This document shows positions 20,052 to 31,617 of a stretch of DNA of 64,000 bases, one piece after another. Position numbers and translations under genes: made by a program. Origin of the DNA: Paralithodes platypus (lineage: Eukaryota > Arthropoda > Malacostraca > Decapoda > Lithodidae); NCBI GenBank assembly GCA_032716605.1, contig CM064501.1:26803968-26867967 (forward strand), in the 5' to 3' direction. The stretch's first letter is position 1, and every line of letters starts with the position of its first letter. The notes beneath the pieces were generated by a model that searched no databases, had not been told where the DNA came from, and was given only the letters and a program-made list of their open reading frames with translations.

Positions 20052-21048
20052 ATGGCGCCGCAACTAACCTGCACGAGTTGTTCCGGTAAATTTGGCCCTA
20101 CCATGTTTGTTGATACTGATGTCCAAATTTGTAGATTTTGCCAGCTCCGAGAGAAGATTGCGGATGAATTGAATGCAGCTCACCGCAAGATCGATGCCCT
20201 GACTACGAAGCTTGAATCCCTTCAAGAATTTGCCACACTCAACGTAGGAGTGCCCTCGGCCCAAGAAACCACTACGATGTCAACCGCCATTCCAGTGCAT
20301 ACAGTACCGGTACCGGTACCCACACCAGCAGCTACCTTAGATGTTGCAGATAATAATAATGACTCTACTCTCACTTCCCCCCAGGACAACTTTCAGTTAG
20401 TGAGAAACAATGTGCATCCCAGTACCAGTACCAGGAAGGTCATCCCGACAACATGCCAAAACCGCTTCAAAATTCTGGCTATTGACGAGGAAGAGGAAAC
20501 GGAAGAAGTTCGGCTTGTGGGGACTCCATGGTCCGTGGCCAACTAACAGAGTTCTGCGCCAGGGCACCCAGGACCATAAGCGATTTTGTATCCCAGGTGG
20601 CGGCGTGGACGACATTGTTGCGGCTGTGGAAGAGGTTTCCAGGCTCGCCCCCACAAGCACTACGTACGTCATCCTCGTTGGATCTAACGATGTCCAACGG
20701 ACGCGGTCAGAGGAACTACTTTGCAAGTACCGGCGGCTGATCAGGTCCTTCAAGGAAAAATCTAATAGAATCTTAATTTCAGGAATTGTTCCCCGGATTG
20801 ATGTAGAAAACCGATTCTACAACATAGCTACCAGTACAAATCGACGACTAGCCAAACTCTGCAGGGAGGAGGACATCGGCTTTGTCGACACGTGGGATCA
20901 TTTTTACTATGATAAATCTTTGTTTTCAGGAGATGGTGCACATCTCAATGAAGTAGGAGCTGCACGTCTTGGTCGTCTGCTGAACGATGCAGTCAAGGAT
21001 TTCCGTTCAAAAAACGGGGTCAACCAGACCCCAGACAGGGTAGTGTAA
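20052..21048 (+). pseudogene. CR1-like LINE ORF1: zinc ribbon plus SGNH esterase
   Basis: Starting at ATG 20052 (MAPQLTC), residues 7-30 form a CxxC-x16-CxxC zinc ribbon. A Leu/Lys-rich segment (about 31-70) is probably a coiled coil, and a Pro/Thr linker follows. The esterase-like domain begins at about 20515, where the catalytic-Ser block is split by a one-base loss: the upstream frame stops at 20546, a short middle frame starts at 20528, and a third frame continues to 21048. The third frame keeps ILVGSNDV (Gly/Asn block), ILISGIVPR and the DGAHLN Asp/His block. This zinc finger/coiled coil/SGNH hydrolase layout is that of CR1/L2-group ORF1 proteins, which act as RNA-binding chaperones. Two frameshifts make this copy non-functional as read. 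Confidence 0.85.
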
Positions 21049-23206
21049 GTCAAATACGAACTGAAAATTCAGACAATGCACAATCAGTAACATCCAACTC
21101 TAATACTCTTAAGGTGTTTTATGTAAATGCTCGGAGCATACGCAATAAATTTTCAGATCTAGAGGAAATCGTGTTTACAGAACATCATGATATAATCGGC
21201 ATTACAGAATCTTGGTTAAATACGGAAGACAGAGACTTTTTAGCCGAATATACGCTTCCTGGTTATACAATGTTTGAGAAAAGTCGGATCAATAGAAATG
21301 GAGGAGTTCTGTTTTTTATAAAGGAAAGTCTTAATCCCGTCTTAATGTTAAAACCTCAAATTGCGAATATAGACATATCTTACTTACTATTAAATAATAA
21401 ACGAGGAACTAAAATAACACTAGCTTTATTATACAGACCCCCATCTCAATCAGTGCAAACTGACAGTGAAATTTATGAACAAATTACAGAAATAACTAAC
21501 ATACAAGATACCGTAATTCTTGGCGATTTCAACTTACCCGTGACTAAATGGGGCGATATTCTTACTTCACACTCTGGACACGACCTCTATGCTAACTTGC
21601 AAGAGAGTTCACTTTTTCAATTTGTACAATCTCCGACCCGTGGTAATAATGTGCTTGACCTTGTACTCGCAACAAAAGAAGAATTAATAGAGAATTTGAA
21701 TGTTGGTGATGAATTCAGTAACAGCGACCATCGTACGATAACTTTCACTTTAAAGTTTACTAGTAACAAATCAAATAGCAGCATTGAGAAAGTCCCTAAT
21801 TTCAAGAAAGCAAATTTTCATAAACTTAAATCAAAGCTTAAAGAAACTGACTGGAGCTTTCTGACTAACAGTAATGACATAAATACATCTTGGCAGTGTT
21901 TCACAACCACTTACCTTAAGGCAGTGCAAAACTGCATACCATCGAAAATACGGCATCTAGGCCATAATGATAAGCCCAAATGGTGGAATAAAGATATTTC
22001 AGACTGTCTGCTTGCTAAAAAATTTGCTAATGATAGATTAAAATCCTCACAAAATGACGAAGAACGGGTGAAATTTGTAGAGCTACGACGCAAAGCCAAA
22101 AAGTTAATTAAGCAAAGTAAAAAGACCTTGGAGTTACATGTTGCGAATCAAAGTAAAACAAACCCGAAAGAATTCTATAGTTATATCAGAAAGAAAAAAG
22201 TAGTTACTTCAACTGTTGGACCGTTAGTCGATGAAAATGGAGAATACACCAAAGACGAAGTACAAATGAGTAATGCCCTCAATACCTTCTTTGCATCAGT
22301 TTTTACAACCGAAGACCTCAGTGATATCCCTACACCATCGCCGATTCAGATTGATAATTCAGATGTTCTAAGCAATATCACCGTTACAGAGAGAGAAGTA
22401 TTGAATTGTTTAGATAAACTCAAGGTAAATAAAACGCCTGGACCTGATACAATCTCACCTAGAGTTCTAAAGGAAGCTAAGAATGAGCTCTCCAAACCAC
22501 TGACATTGCTATTCAATGAATCCTTGCAGTCTGGGACTATGCCTGATCAGTGGAAGCTAGCCAACGTAACACCGATATTAAAAAAAGGCAGCAAATCCCT
22601 ACCCAGTAATTATCGTCCAATTAGCTTAACCTCAATTGTATGTAAAATGCTAGAATCGGTCATAAGAGACAGACTCGTAAATCACTTAGAGGCAAATAAC
22701 TAGCTTAAAGATACTCAACACGGCTTTCATAAAAAACGTTCCTGTTTAACAAACCTCTTAGACTTCTTCCACGATATCCTCAACCTCTACGATGAGAGTA
22801 AAGCTGTAGATATTATACGCCTTGATTTTCAAAAGGCCTTTGATAAAGTTCCCCACAAACGTTTACTGCTAAAACTAAAAGCGCATGGAATACAAGACGG
22901 TGTGTTGAAATGTATAGAAAATTGGCTCAGCGACAGAAAGCAAAGAGTAGTCATAAACGGTAAGGCATCTAAATAGACCAATGTAAGTAGCGGGGCACCC
23001 CAGGGATCGGTACTAGGACCAATTCTCTTTCTAATTTACATCAACGACATAGATGAGGGTCTCACCTGTACAATCTCAAAATTTGCTGACGATACAAAAA
23101 TTGCAAATAGCGTACTCTCAAAAGAACATGTTGACGACATGCAACACAATCTAGATAAATTGTCATGTTGGGCCCAAATTTGGCAAATGAGTTTCAATTA
23201 TTATGT

Positions 23207-23488
23207 TCCTTCCAACAACCAACCATACTCCTAAAATCGATTAATGAAATTTACAAACACATGTGGCAGTCCGTGGACTCGAACCCAGGATGCTCACACC
23301 GAAAATCAACACCTTATACATCGCACCACGAAGACAGTTAAAGGTTGGTGGACACTGCCTACGATTTATTATGCAACTTCGAATCCTGCATATCAATCTA
23401 AGCATGTACACACATCCCAACTGCAACTCACGTAGGCTATGCATATGTGAATGGAAATTCACATAAATGAAAAGTACTAAAAAAGTAC
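23207..23488 (-). mobile_element. SINE-like insertion in CR1 ORF2
   Basis: It interrupts the RT C-terminus between SFN and the KVLHIGYLN-like block. On the minus strand it carries a B-box-like GGGTTCGAGTCC (about 23279-23290). About 60 bases upstream on that strand is a possible A-box, TGGTGCGATGTATAAGG. About 115 bp including AACAACCAACCATACTCCTA and AAATCGATTAATGA also occur inverted at 55920-56034. A short direct repeat AAATGAAAAGTACT occurs twice near 23464 and 23495. Ends are uncertain. Confidence 0.6.
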
Positions 23489-23923
23489 TGCGGATAAATG
23501 AAAAGTACTACATATCGGATACCTAAATGAGAAAGCAAACTATTCGATGAATGGCACTCAGCTTAAGAATGTAAACAAAGAAACCGATCTGGGAGTAACA
23601 ATATCGAGTAACCTAAAACCGAGTCAACAATGTTCAGAAGTTGTTAAGAAGGCAAACAAAATAATTGGCTTTATAGGCAGGTCATTTGAGCATAAATCCA
23701 AAGAAGTTATCCTAACCCTTTACAATTCCTTAGTCCGCCCTCTTCTGGAATACTTCGTTCAATCCTGGTGCCCTTATTACCAAAAAAGATATAAACAAGC
23801 TAGAACGAGTTCAACGTAGAGTTACCAAAATGATACCTAGCCTAAAGGACAAACCATACGAAGAGCGTCTTAGAGAATTAAATCTATTTCCTTTAACCCA
23901 GCGCAGATTAAGAGGTGACTTAA

Positions 23924-24403
23924 CCCTTATTTAGCGGCGAGCAACATAAGTCGAGTTAAATAAAGCTGGACTATGTGGCGGCGCTCGACATAACTCGAGT
24001 GGCAATTTCAGCACGTAATGTGGCTGAGAGAGAGAGACAAGTGGTGGCAGGAGACTAGCGAGCGTATGACTGCTCCAGACCACCGCGGCGAACCTACTGA
24101 CACAAATCTCAGCTCCCTCCTCCCTCTCTCACTCGCTACATACTCAATTATGTACCGAAAGTACCGAATTACCTGCTTTTTGCACTCGCGTTGCACGGTT
24201 ATTGCAAGAAAACTATCCATCATACAAGGATCGTTATGGTGTCATTCGAAAGCTCTGTTTATGCCCTTTCAGGGATAGGTACTTGTTTTACGTTCTGGGT
24301 CTTATTTAGGCATGAAAATGATCACGTAAACAGCCCTATTTTGGCTAAAAACACCCCGCTGTGCGGTACACATAAATAAACCGCATAGGCCGCTCGTAAG
24401 GTG
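23924..24403. mobile_element. TTAA MITE family M480, copy 2 (480 bp)
   Basis: TTAA at 23920-23923 and 24404-24407 duplicates the codons of CR1 ORF2 GGTGACTTAATTCAAGTG; removing the insert restores the frame. Ends are CCCTTATTTAGCGG and GGCCGCTCGTAAGGTG. It is nearly identical, in inverted orientation, to 36328-36807, and more distantly related to 57437-57916 and 7866-9748. The enclosed short frames are not genes. The family is non-autonomous; the TTAA target suggests piggyBac-type mobilisation. Confidence 0.9.
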
Positions 24404-24735
24404 TTAATTCAAGTGTTCAAAATCATAAAAGGCATCGACAATATGAACTGTAGTTAGTACTTCACTATCGACCAATCTAATTACACGTGGGGGAAACGTT
24501 TGCAAAATTATTGGTAAATCTTTTAACTCACACGAATCTAAGAATTTCTTCTTCAATCGAGTTGTCAACTTGTGGAATGGGCTTCCCCGAGACGTTATAG
24601 ACTGCAGCACCGTTGATTCATTTGAACTCCGCTTAGACAAATATCTCGCATCAAACCCGCGACTGACTGCGTTTGTAATAACTTTATTTTATCCCCCCTC
24701 CGTTACTAACCCATCTGTCCCCTACTAACTTCCTA

Positions 24736-25409
24736 ATCCTGCCACGGACATTAGTTCTAGGGCAGTAGTTCCCTTTCCAATGTTCCCTTACCCACTCAAA
24801 ACCACTGTTTGGACACTTGATCCTCAGTGTTTTGGAGGACAAGCAGCCTAGAAGGGTCACTAGATCTGTTGTTGCTTGATTTCCTGTGTACTCCTTTGTA
24901 CTTTGTACTGTTGCGTACTGTACGACATCAATATATTAATTATAAAAGTTCATGGGCTCTGATTACTCTATGCTAACTAGTAATAGGCAAGTAAATGATA
25001 ACATCGTGTTTGGATTGATAAATAAACCGAAATAAGAAGCTTAATAGACCAAACCATGAGCGGGTTTACAGAAACGTACACACAAGAACCAAACGCACAT
25101 GCCACGCACATGCCACGCACACATACAAGCACACATTCAACACGCACAAGTTTAGTATTAAGTTATGTTTAGTGTCCCAGGTAGGTTGCATGGAGTTAGG
25201 TTACCTTGGTAACACAGATAATTAACATTGTGGCATAATTTAATTCATATGTTCTTGGTTCCTCTATTTCTTGATATTTTAAGGATAGATTTGTTTACTC
25301 CTATTATTATTAGCCTATCTTAAAATGTCAAGTATCTACGGCTAAAACACTTAATGGATCAAAAATATTCGCACCGTAAATATTGAAAATTTGACATTCG
25401 GTCCACCTC

Positions 25410-25415
<6 letters not shown>
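24736..25415. other. CR1 3' untranslated region, then unassigned
   Basis: To about 24935 the sequence is probably the CR1 3' untranslated region (repeated TTGTACTTTGTACTGTTGCGTACTG-like words). The remainder holds short tandem copies of CACGCACATGC near 25088-25115 and nothing else recognisable. Confidence 0.4.

Positions 25416-25463
<48 letters not shown>
25416..25463. repeat. (TA)n microsatellite
   Basis: TA repeat directly upstream of a degraded RTE-like fragment. Confidence 0.93.
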
Positions 25464-25465
<2 letters not shown>

Positions 25466-25494
25466 GGTATATATATATTATATATAGATATGAA

Positions 25495-25970
25495 AAGCAG
25501 CAGTGACAAATGGAGTGTGTTGGAAGATGCTGAGGTATGGTGGTGAGCTTGTATTTGATAGGATTTGGCAAATGTGTAGACTAGCATGGAAGAAGGGAAG
25601 CGTGTCTAAAAACTGGAAATCAGACATAATAGCCACACTTTATTGAGGAAAAAGGAAGCATAGTAGGACAGATGTGCAATAGCGTAGTGATCGAGAGAAT
25701 GAGAGTGAGAACGAAGAAATGGTAGGTTAGAGGAAGGGAAGATGGTTTGTAGACCAGATTTTCTCCTCAAGATAGTTGCTGAGAAATATCTGGAGAATGG
25801 AAACAAGTTGAATACTGGCTCTATGGACCTGAACAAAAAATATTACGACAGAGTTGATGGAGAAGTTTTGTGGAAAGTATCAAGAATATACTGAATATTT
25901 GGTAAATTACTGAAAAAGGTGAAGAGCATGTATGAGGGTGTAAAGGCGGCAGTACGTGTGGAAAATGAAA
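25495..25970 (+). pseudogene. degraded RTE-like LINE RT fragment
   Basis: Interrupted pieces match 14680-15200: TNGVCWKMLRYGGEL, CRLAWKKGSV, KNWKSDIIA, VDGEVLWKV-like and KSMYEGVKAAVRVENE. Stops and frameshifts occur throughout, so this is an old copy. It ends abruptly at the tail of a minus-strand family-A LINE at 25973. Confidence 0.75.
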
Positions 25971-25972
25971 TT

Positions 25973-28900
25973 TTTTGTTTGTTTTCTATGTGAGTGAGGG
26001 AGTAAAAAGGCTAAACTGCCTGTAGCAAGTGCCTCCCCCAGAGTTGAAAGACTGACAGGACCAAAACCAAGGGATGTTCGAGCCAAAATGCCTGGACACA
26101 CTGAGTTTGAAGCAATTAAAGTTATAGGAAGAGGGAAAGACTGATTCTGGGAGAGAGTTCCAGAGCTCAGCTGTTGAATAAAAGATAGACTGAGAATAAT
26201 GGGTCTCTCTTAGTTTGGAGAGTTGCACAGTTGGAGAGTAGGGGTGGGACTGTGTTGCAAGACAGGTATTAAGTACCCTACGGAGAGGATGTGGTTTACA
26301 CTGGGAGAGCTCTGAGGAACACTGATTATTGTAGTAGCGATAGAATAGCGAGAGAGATGCAACATTGCGGCGAAGAGAGAGAGATTGCAGAGAGTTGGTG
26401 ATTGGACGGGAGTTAATGATATGAAAGGCTTTCCTTTCTACTTTGTCTAGGAGTGCGGTGTGAGTGGATCCTCCCCAAATATGAGAACAATACTCAATAC
26501 AAGGACGCACTGTGCTCCTGTACAGAGCAAGAAGCTGTGCTGGGTTAAGAACCCCTTGAAGCAGTTGAGCACACCCAACTTCTGGGAGGCTGCCTTAGCA
26601 AGACTGGTAATATGGTCCTGCCAAGAGAGGGCAGAAGAAAAAGAGACACCGAGAATATTGAAAGAAGATGAAAAATGGATTTTTGCATTGTTGAAGTATA
26701 AGGGATACTCCTCTCAGAGTTCCCGAAGGGTAGTATGATGGAGAAATTGGGTTTTGGAAGCATTAAAGGCAACAAGGTTTTCTCTGCCCTAATTGTAAAT
26801 AGTAGTTAGATCAGAAGATAAGTGATGTATGGCTTCATTACGTTTGTTTTTGAGGGATTGCTGGATGGGGCGTTCTGGAAAACTAATTGAGTAGTATAAG
26901 GTAGAGTCGTCTGCGTATGAATGGATGGGACTGAGAAGATAATTTATGAAAATTAGAAAGAGAATGGGAGATAGGACAGAGCCCTGAGGAACACTGGAGT
27001 TGATAGGATGAGGAAGTGAGCGATGGTCGTCCACAACCGCAACTACAGAGCAGCCGTCAAGGAAATTAGAGACAAAGGTACAGATGGATTAATAGAAACC
27101 ATAGGAGGGTAGTTTAGAAATTAAAGATTTGTGCCAGACTCTATCAAAGGCCTTCGATATGTTTAGCACAATAGAAAAGGTCTCACCGAAGTCTTGAAAG
27201 GAAGATGACCAGGAGTTAGTAAGATATGAAAGAAGATCACCAGTAGAGCGACCCTTAAGGAAGCCATACGTGCGATTTGAGAGCAGATTATGAGAAGAGA
27301 AATAATTAAGAAATTTGGAAGGAAGCATAGTTTCAAAAACTTTGGAGATACAAGAGATGAGAGCAATTGGACGATAGATGGAGGGTTGAGAGCGGTCACC
27401 CTTCTTTGCGACAAGTTGAATGAGAGCAAACTTCCAGCAAGAAGGCAAGACGTTAGTAGAGCGATAGAGGCGAAAGAGTTTGCCTTGGCAGGGAGTCAGC
27501 ACAGAAGCACAGTTTTTTAGTACAACAAGAGGAACACCGTTCTGACCGTACGCCTTCTTATTATTAAGCCCAGAGAGGGTAGATAGTACATCTTTAGAAG
27601 AGATTAGGATATTAGGCATAAGTAGGAGAGAGGAGGATTAAGAAGGAGGAATAGCACCGGAATCATCCAGGGTGGAGTTTCTAGCAACACTTTGAGCGAA
27701 GAGTTTAGCTTTGTCAGAGGAAAAAGTAATGGTTGTGCCATCAGATTGAAAAGGGGAGGGAAAGACAAGGAAGAAAAATTGCTGGAGAGGTTTTTGGCTA
27801 GATGCCAGAAAGCTTGGCAAGAGCTAGAGTGCATTTATTATTGATGAAAGAGTGTTTGGCAAGTCGAAGAACATATTTCGCTTGATTCCTGGCAGAAACA
27901 TAGGAAGAATGAGATTCTTGAGTTTTAAGGCGTCGGTACTGTTTGAATAATTCCTCTTTGTTGCGGACAGCAGTAGAACAAGCGTGAGTAAACCAAGATT
28001 TTGTTGCATTAGACTGAGAAAAGGAAAATGGAATGTATGCTTCCATGCCCGAGAGGATTACCTCGGTAATGCGTTCAGTACTCTCCGAGGGTCCCTGGAA
28101 AAAGTCATTCCATGGGAAATCAAAGAAGCAAAAGTCATTCCAAGAAAAATAAAAAAAGTACTGCCGAAGAGCCTCCCAGTCGGCCGCACCAAAGTGCCAC
28201 AAGCACCACCGGTTGGGAGGATCGGGTGGCCGTACCGGAGAGATAGGACAGGTGACATATATTAGTTTATGGTCAGAGGAGCCCAAAGGAGAGAAAAGAT
28301 TTACAGTATAAGTAGAAGGGTTAGAGGTTAGAAATAAGTAGAGAATGTTGGGCTGATCTCTGAAGCGATCCGGGATACAGGTGGGTTGCTGGACTAACGG
28401 CTCTAGGTCTGTTCATACTCCAGTTAGTATGACCAGCATCAATGCTACGTAATCTGAGTTATGGTAGCGTTACCAATCCTATTCATAGAGTTAAGTTGGA
28501 CGATTCTGTAACCTTCAGTTGAACATTGCCTATTTTGGGACGTTTCCGTAACCTTCAGTTAAACGTTACATATTTTGGGAAGAATATACTATTCTATGGT
28601 TAAATATGGGTAAGTAGTATTATAGTTCCCATATACAGTTATCTCTAGTTATTTATTGTTCCCATGTATCTCATAATTATATAATAATGGGATATATTTA
28701 CCGCACGCATTGAGCGTGCGCCGATCAACCAAGTCACGAGGGACTCCGTCCCAACAATAGGCCACGTCACCCTGTGTCATGTGTTCATCATATAAGGTGT
28801 ATTAGCTTCACTATTCATTTCATCCATCATCTTAGTCATACTATACAATCTTAGGAACTTAGATCAGTAAACATATCTATTATAAATTAGCCTAGCCTAG

Positions 28901-29545
28901 AAACTTCCTCCTTTTCCCTTATCCTACTAACATGAGTTGAGCCCTACTGCCATCCGCCATTTATGACCTCCCCTCTGAGTTAGAACTATAATCAGGTAAA
29001 CCTTTATAATTTATGTGCGTTAAATTATTTACAAGTCCACAATTAATTAGTAATTAACCACAAGGTCATTTAGGATAGAACAGATGTTCACCAGGCTAGT
29101 CAGCGAAAAGAGAGGAGAGCCAATGGTGGTGGTGAACGTTGAAATCTTCTAGGATGGAGATTTCTGCGAAAGGAGAGATGGATAGAATGTGTTCCACTTT
29201 AGAAGTTAGGTAGTCAAAAAAATTAGGATTGTCGGTAGAATTAGGGGAGAGATAAACAGCGCAGAAATATTTAGTCTGAGAAAGCTTTAGCCAGAGAGTT
29301 GAGAATTCTGAAGAATCAAAGTTGGGAACACAAGAGAAAGCAAGATTGTTGCGAACATATACGCAACATCCACCTTTGGCTTGAGACTGAGGATAGAGAT
29401 AGTAGGAGGATACAGAGAAGGGTTTGCTGTCAGTAGTCTCAGACAACTGGGTTTCGGTGAGAAAGAGAAGGTCAGGGTTGGCAGAGGAGAGGTGGTGTTC
29501 CACCGAATGGAAGTTAGAGGAAAGGCCACAAATGTTACAGAAATA
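25973..29545 (-). mobile_element. Jockey/I-like LINE family A, copy 4 (minus, most complete)
   Basis: Read on the minus strand from 29545: endonuclease start (ANPDLLFLTETQLSE with the metal-binding Glu, LSPNSTDNP, ILEDFNVHHHHWL where GDFN is usual). A ~690-bp insertion (28397-29085) comes next, then [13 protein letters not shown] (Asp-His block), the linker [16 protein letters not shown], and RT: KAYGQNGVPLVVLK, IYRPIALIS, YGFLKGRSTGDLL, NSSVPQGSVLSP and SYADDSTLHYS. The thumb and C-terminus (LRRNVASLSLFYRYY, LWNSLPES) follow, and a tail lies at 25973-25990. Several frames are needed, so the copy is dead. It gives the uninterrupted reference for the insertion sites in copy 1. Its 5' end abuts a TA run and the tail of copy 3. 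Confidence 0.88.
28397..29085. mobile_element. LTR-like insertion in LINE-A copy 4
   Basis: About 690 bp splits the LINE endonuclease. It begins near TGTTCATACTCC and ends near ATAGAACA, so the ends could be TGTTC/GAACA inverted pairs. It contains a TATA-like TATAAGGTG at about 28792 and a direct repeat of CCGTAACCTTCAGTT-AAC-TT-CATATTTTGGGA type (about 28505-28580). No coding frame and no clean target duplication are visible. It could be a solo LTR or an unrelated element. Confidence 0.45.
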
Positions 29546-29547
29546 TG

Positions 29548-29568
29548 TATATATATATATATATATAT
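29548..29568. repeat. short (TA)n run between two LINE copies
   Basis: A TA stretch separates the 3' tail of LINE-A copy 3 from the 5' end of copy 4, both on the minus strand. Confidence 0.85.
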
Positions 29569-29569
29569 T

Positions 29570-30978
29570 TGTTTTTGTTTTCTATGTGATTGAGGGAGGC
29601 AAAAGGCATTACTGCCTATAGCGAGTGCCTCCCCCATAGTTGAAAGAGTGACAGGGCCAAAATCAAGGGACGTTCGAGCCAAAATGCCTGGACACACGGA
29701 GATTGAAGCAATTTAAGTCATAGGAAGAGGAAAAGACTGATTCTGGGAGAGAGTTCCAGAGCTCAGTTGTTGAGTAGAAGAAAGTTTGAGAGTAACGTTT
29801 CACTCTTGGGTTGGAGAGTTGCACAGAGTAGGGGTGGGATTGAGCTGCAAGACGGGTACCACATGCCCTACGTAAAGGAGGTGGTATGCACTGGGATAGC
29901 TCTGAGGAACACTGATTATAATAGTAGCGATAGAATAGCGAGAGAGATGCAACATTGCGGCGGAGAGAGAGAGACTGCAGAGAGTTGGTGAGTGGACGGG
30001 AGTTAATGATACGAAAGGCCTTCCTTTCAACTTTGTCTAGGAGAGCGGTGTGAGAGGAACCTCCCCACACATGTGAACAATACTCAATACAAGGGAGCAC
30101 TATGCCCCTGTACAGAGCAAGAAGCTGTGCAGGGGAAAAGAACCCCCTAAGGCGGTTGAGCACACCGAGCTTCTGGGAGGCTGCCTTAGCAAGACTGGTA
30201 ATATGGTCCTTCCAAATGAAAGCAGAAGAAAAAGAGACACCATGAATATTGAGAGAAGATGAAGGGCTGATTTTTGTATTGTTGAAGAATAAGGGATAGT
30301 CCGCTGGGAGATCCTGACGGGTAGATAGATGGAGAAATTGGGTTTTGGAAGCATTAAAGTTAACAAGGTTTTCTCTGCCCCAATTGGAAATAGTATTTAG
30401 ATCAGAATTTAAGAGTTCTATGGCTTCATTACGTTTGTCGTTTAGGAATTGCTGGCAGGGGCGTTCTGAAAAACTAATGGAGTAGTGTAAGGCTGAGTCG
30501 TCTGCGTATGAATGGATGGGAATTAAGGTGCAGTTAAGGAGATCATTTATAAAAATTAGAAAGAGAATAGGAGATAGGACAGAGCCCTGAGGAACACCGG
30601 AGTTTATAGAGTGAGGAAGTGAACAATGGCTGTCCACAACCACGGCTATGGAACGGCCGGAAAGGACATTAGAGACAAAGGCACAGATGGAGGGATAGAA
30701 ACCGAAGGAGGGTAGTTTGGAAATTAAAGATTTATGCCAGACTCTATCGAAGGCTTTCGATATGTCTAGTGCAATAGAAAAAGTCTCACCGAAGTCCCGA
30801 AAGGAGGATGACCAAGAGTTAGTAAGATATGAAAGAAGATCACCAGTAGAGCGACCCTTAAGGAAGCCATACTGGCGATCTGAGAGCAGATTATGAGAAG
30901 AGAAATGCTTAAGAAATTTGGAAGCAAGAATAGTTTCAAAAACTTTAGAAAGACAAGAGATGAGAGCAATTGGACGAA
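29570..30978 (-). pseudogene. Jockey/I-like LINE family A, copy 3 RT (minus, open)
   Basis: A minus-strand frame is open for about 440 codons from the RT start (RPIALISCLSKVFE) to the stop at about 29663. It contains YGFLKGRSTGDLL, LDISKAFDRVWHKSL, SGVPQGSVLSPILF, the catalytic SYADDSALHYS, LGVLNRLRGFF, YCSHVWGGSSHTALL and LWNSLPESVF. The 3' tail CTCAATCACATAGAAAAC extends to about 29570. It is 5' truncated inside RT, and the residues upstream of 30978 (including the first Met at 31009) belong to other sequence. The intact RT frame suggests it is younger than copies 1 and 2. It cannot move alone because the endonuclease is missing. Confidence 0.88.
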
Positions 30979-31392
30979 AGTAAGAGTAGAAGGTAGTGGT
31001 CCAGAGCATTTTGACAAGTCATTGGCATGAGTCGAACCGACGGGGGCATTTCTGGTCCCTCCCCCTGGGGACTCCGAGGCGGGTCGTGTTTGCGGCATTT
31101 GTTTTTAAAGAAAAAGTAATGTAGTATGTAATGTATTTCTAGGAGGAGAAGGTGTTTTGGAGGGCAGGCTGGGGTTGCCCTCGATATTGATGAGGCAAAG
31201 AAAGGATCAGCTAGGGAGGCCAGGTGGTGAAACAGGAATTCCAGCAGTCCTTAATATCCACCAAGCACTCCCCGGGAGTACCGTCCTGTTCGGCTGGTGC
31301 CTACAGCCTCTTCATAACAATTCTGGAGGTGGGATTCCCTGTACCAACCTCCAGTGACGGGCGGTGGGGTCGCCACATCCATTCGCCGGATT
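30979..31392. other. unassigned, GC-richer stretch
   Basis: Holds a GC-rich patch near 31035-31095 (GGTCCCTCCCCCTGGGGACTCCGAGGCGGG) and mixed sequence up to an RTE fragment. No family recognised. Confidence 0.35.
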
Positions 31393-31617
31393 ATTATTAT
31401 CTGAATGTTGGGTTAAAGCTAGGGTGCATCATGTCCCCATGGTTGTTCAGAATATATATGGATGGAGTTATAAAAGAAACACAAGAAAGAGCAGTGGATG
31501 TTGGCATACCCCTGATAAGCGGCAAAGTAGTGAGAGGAAGTTGCCTGTGCTGCGGTTTACTGATGATACAGTTCTGATGAGTGATAATGAGTGGGGGTGG
31601 CAGGGTCTGGTATATAT

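Larger units (their letters stand above)
21114..24735 (+). pseudogene. CR1-like LINE ORF2: endonuclease and reverse transcriptase
   Basis: The frame 21114-22703 is open for 529 codons. Endonuclease blocks are NARSIRNK, ITESWLN (Glu), LLYRPPS, LGDFNLP (Asp-Asn) and SDHRTI (Asp-His). RT begins with KTPGPDTISPRVL and NYRPISLTS. A stop at 22701 (Asn-Asn-stop) interrupts, then RT continues in the same direction: LDFQKAFDKVPH, a stop near 22973, SGAPQGSVLGP and KFADDTK (catalytic Asp pair). A SINE-like insert (about 23207-23488), a frameshift near 23790 and a TTAA MITE (23924-24403) break the rest. The C-terminal end (FFFNRVVNLWNGLPRDV, DKYLA) is readable to about 24735. Apart from these lesions the element is almost full length. 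ORF1 lies 65 bp upstream on the same strand. Confidence 0.9.

Noticed and set aside
24018..24278. 86-codon frame repeated almost exactly at 36713-36453
   Set aside because: The conservation reflects two near-identical copies of a non-coding TTAA MITE, not selection on protein.
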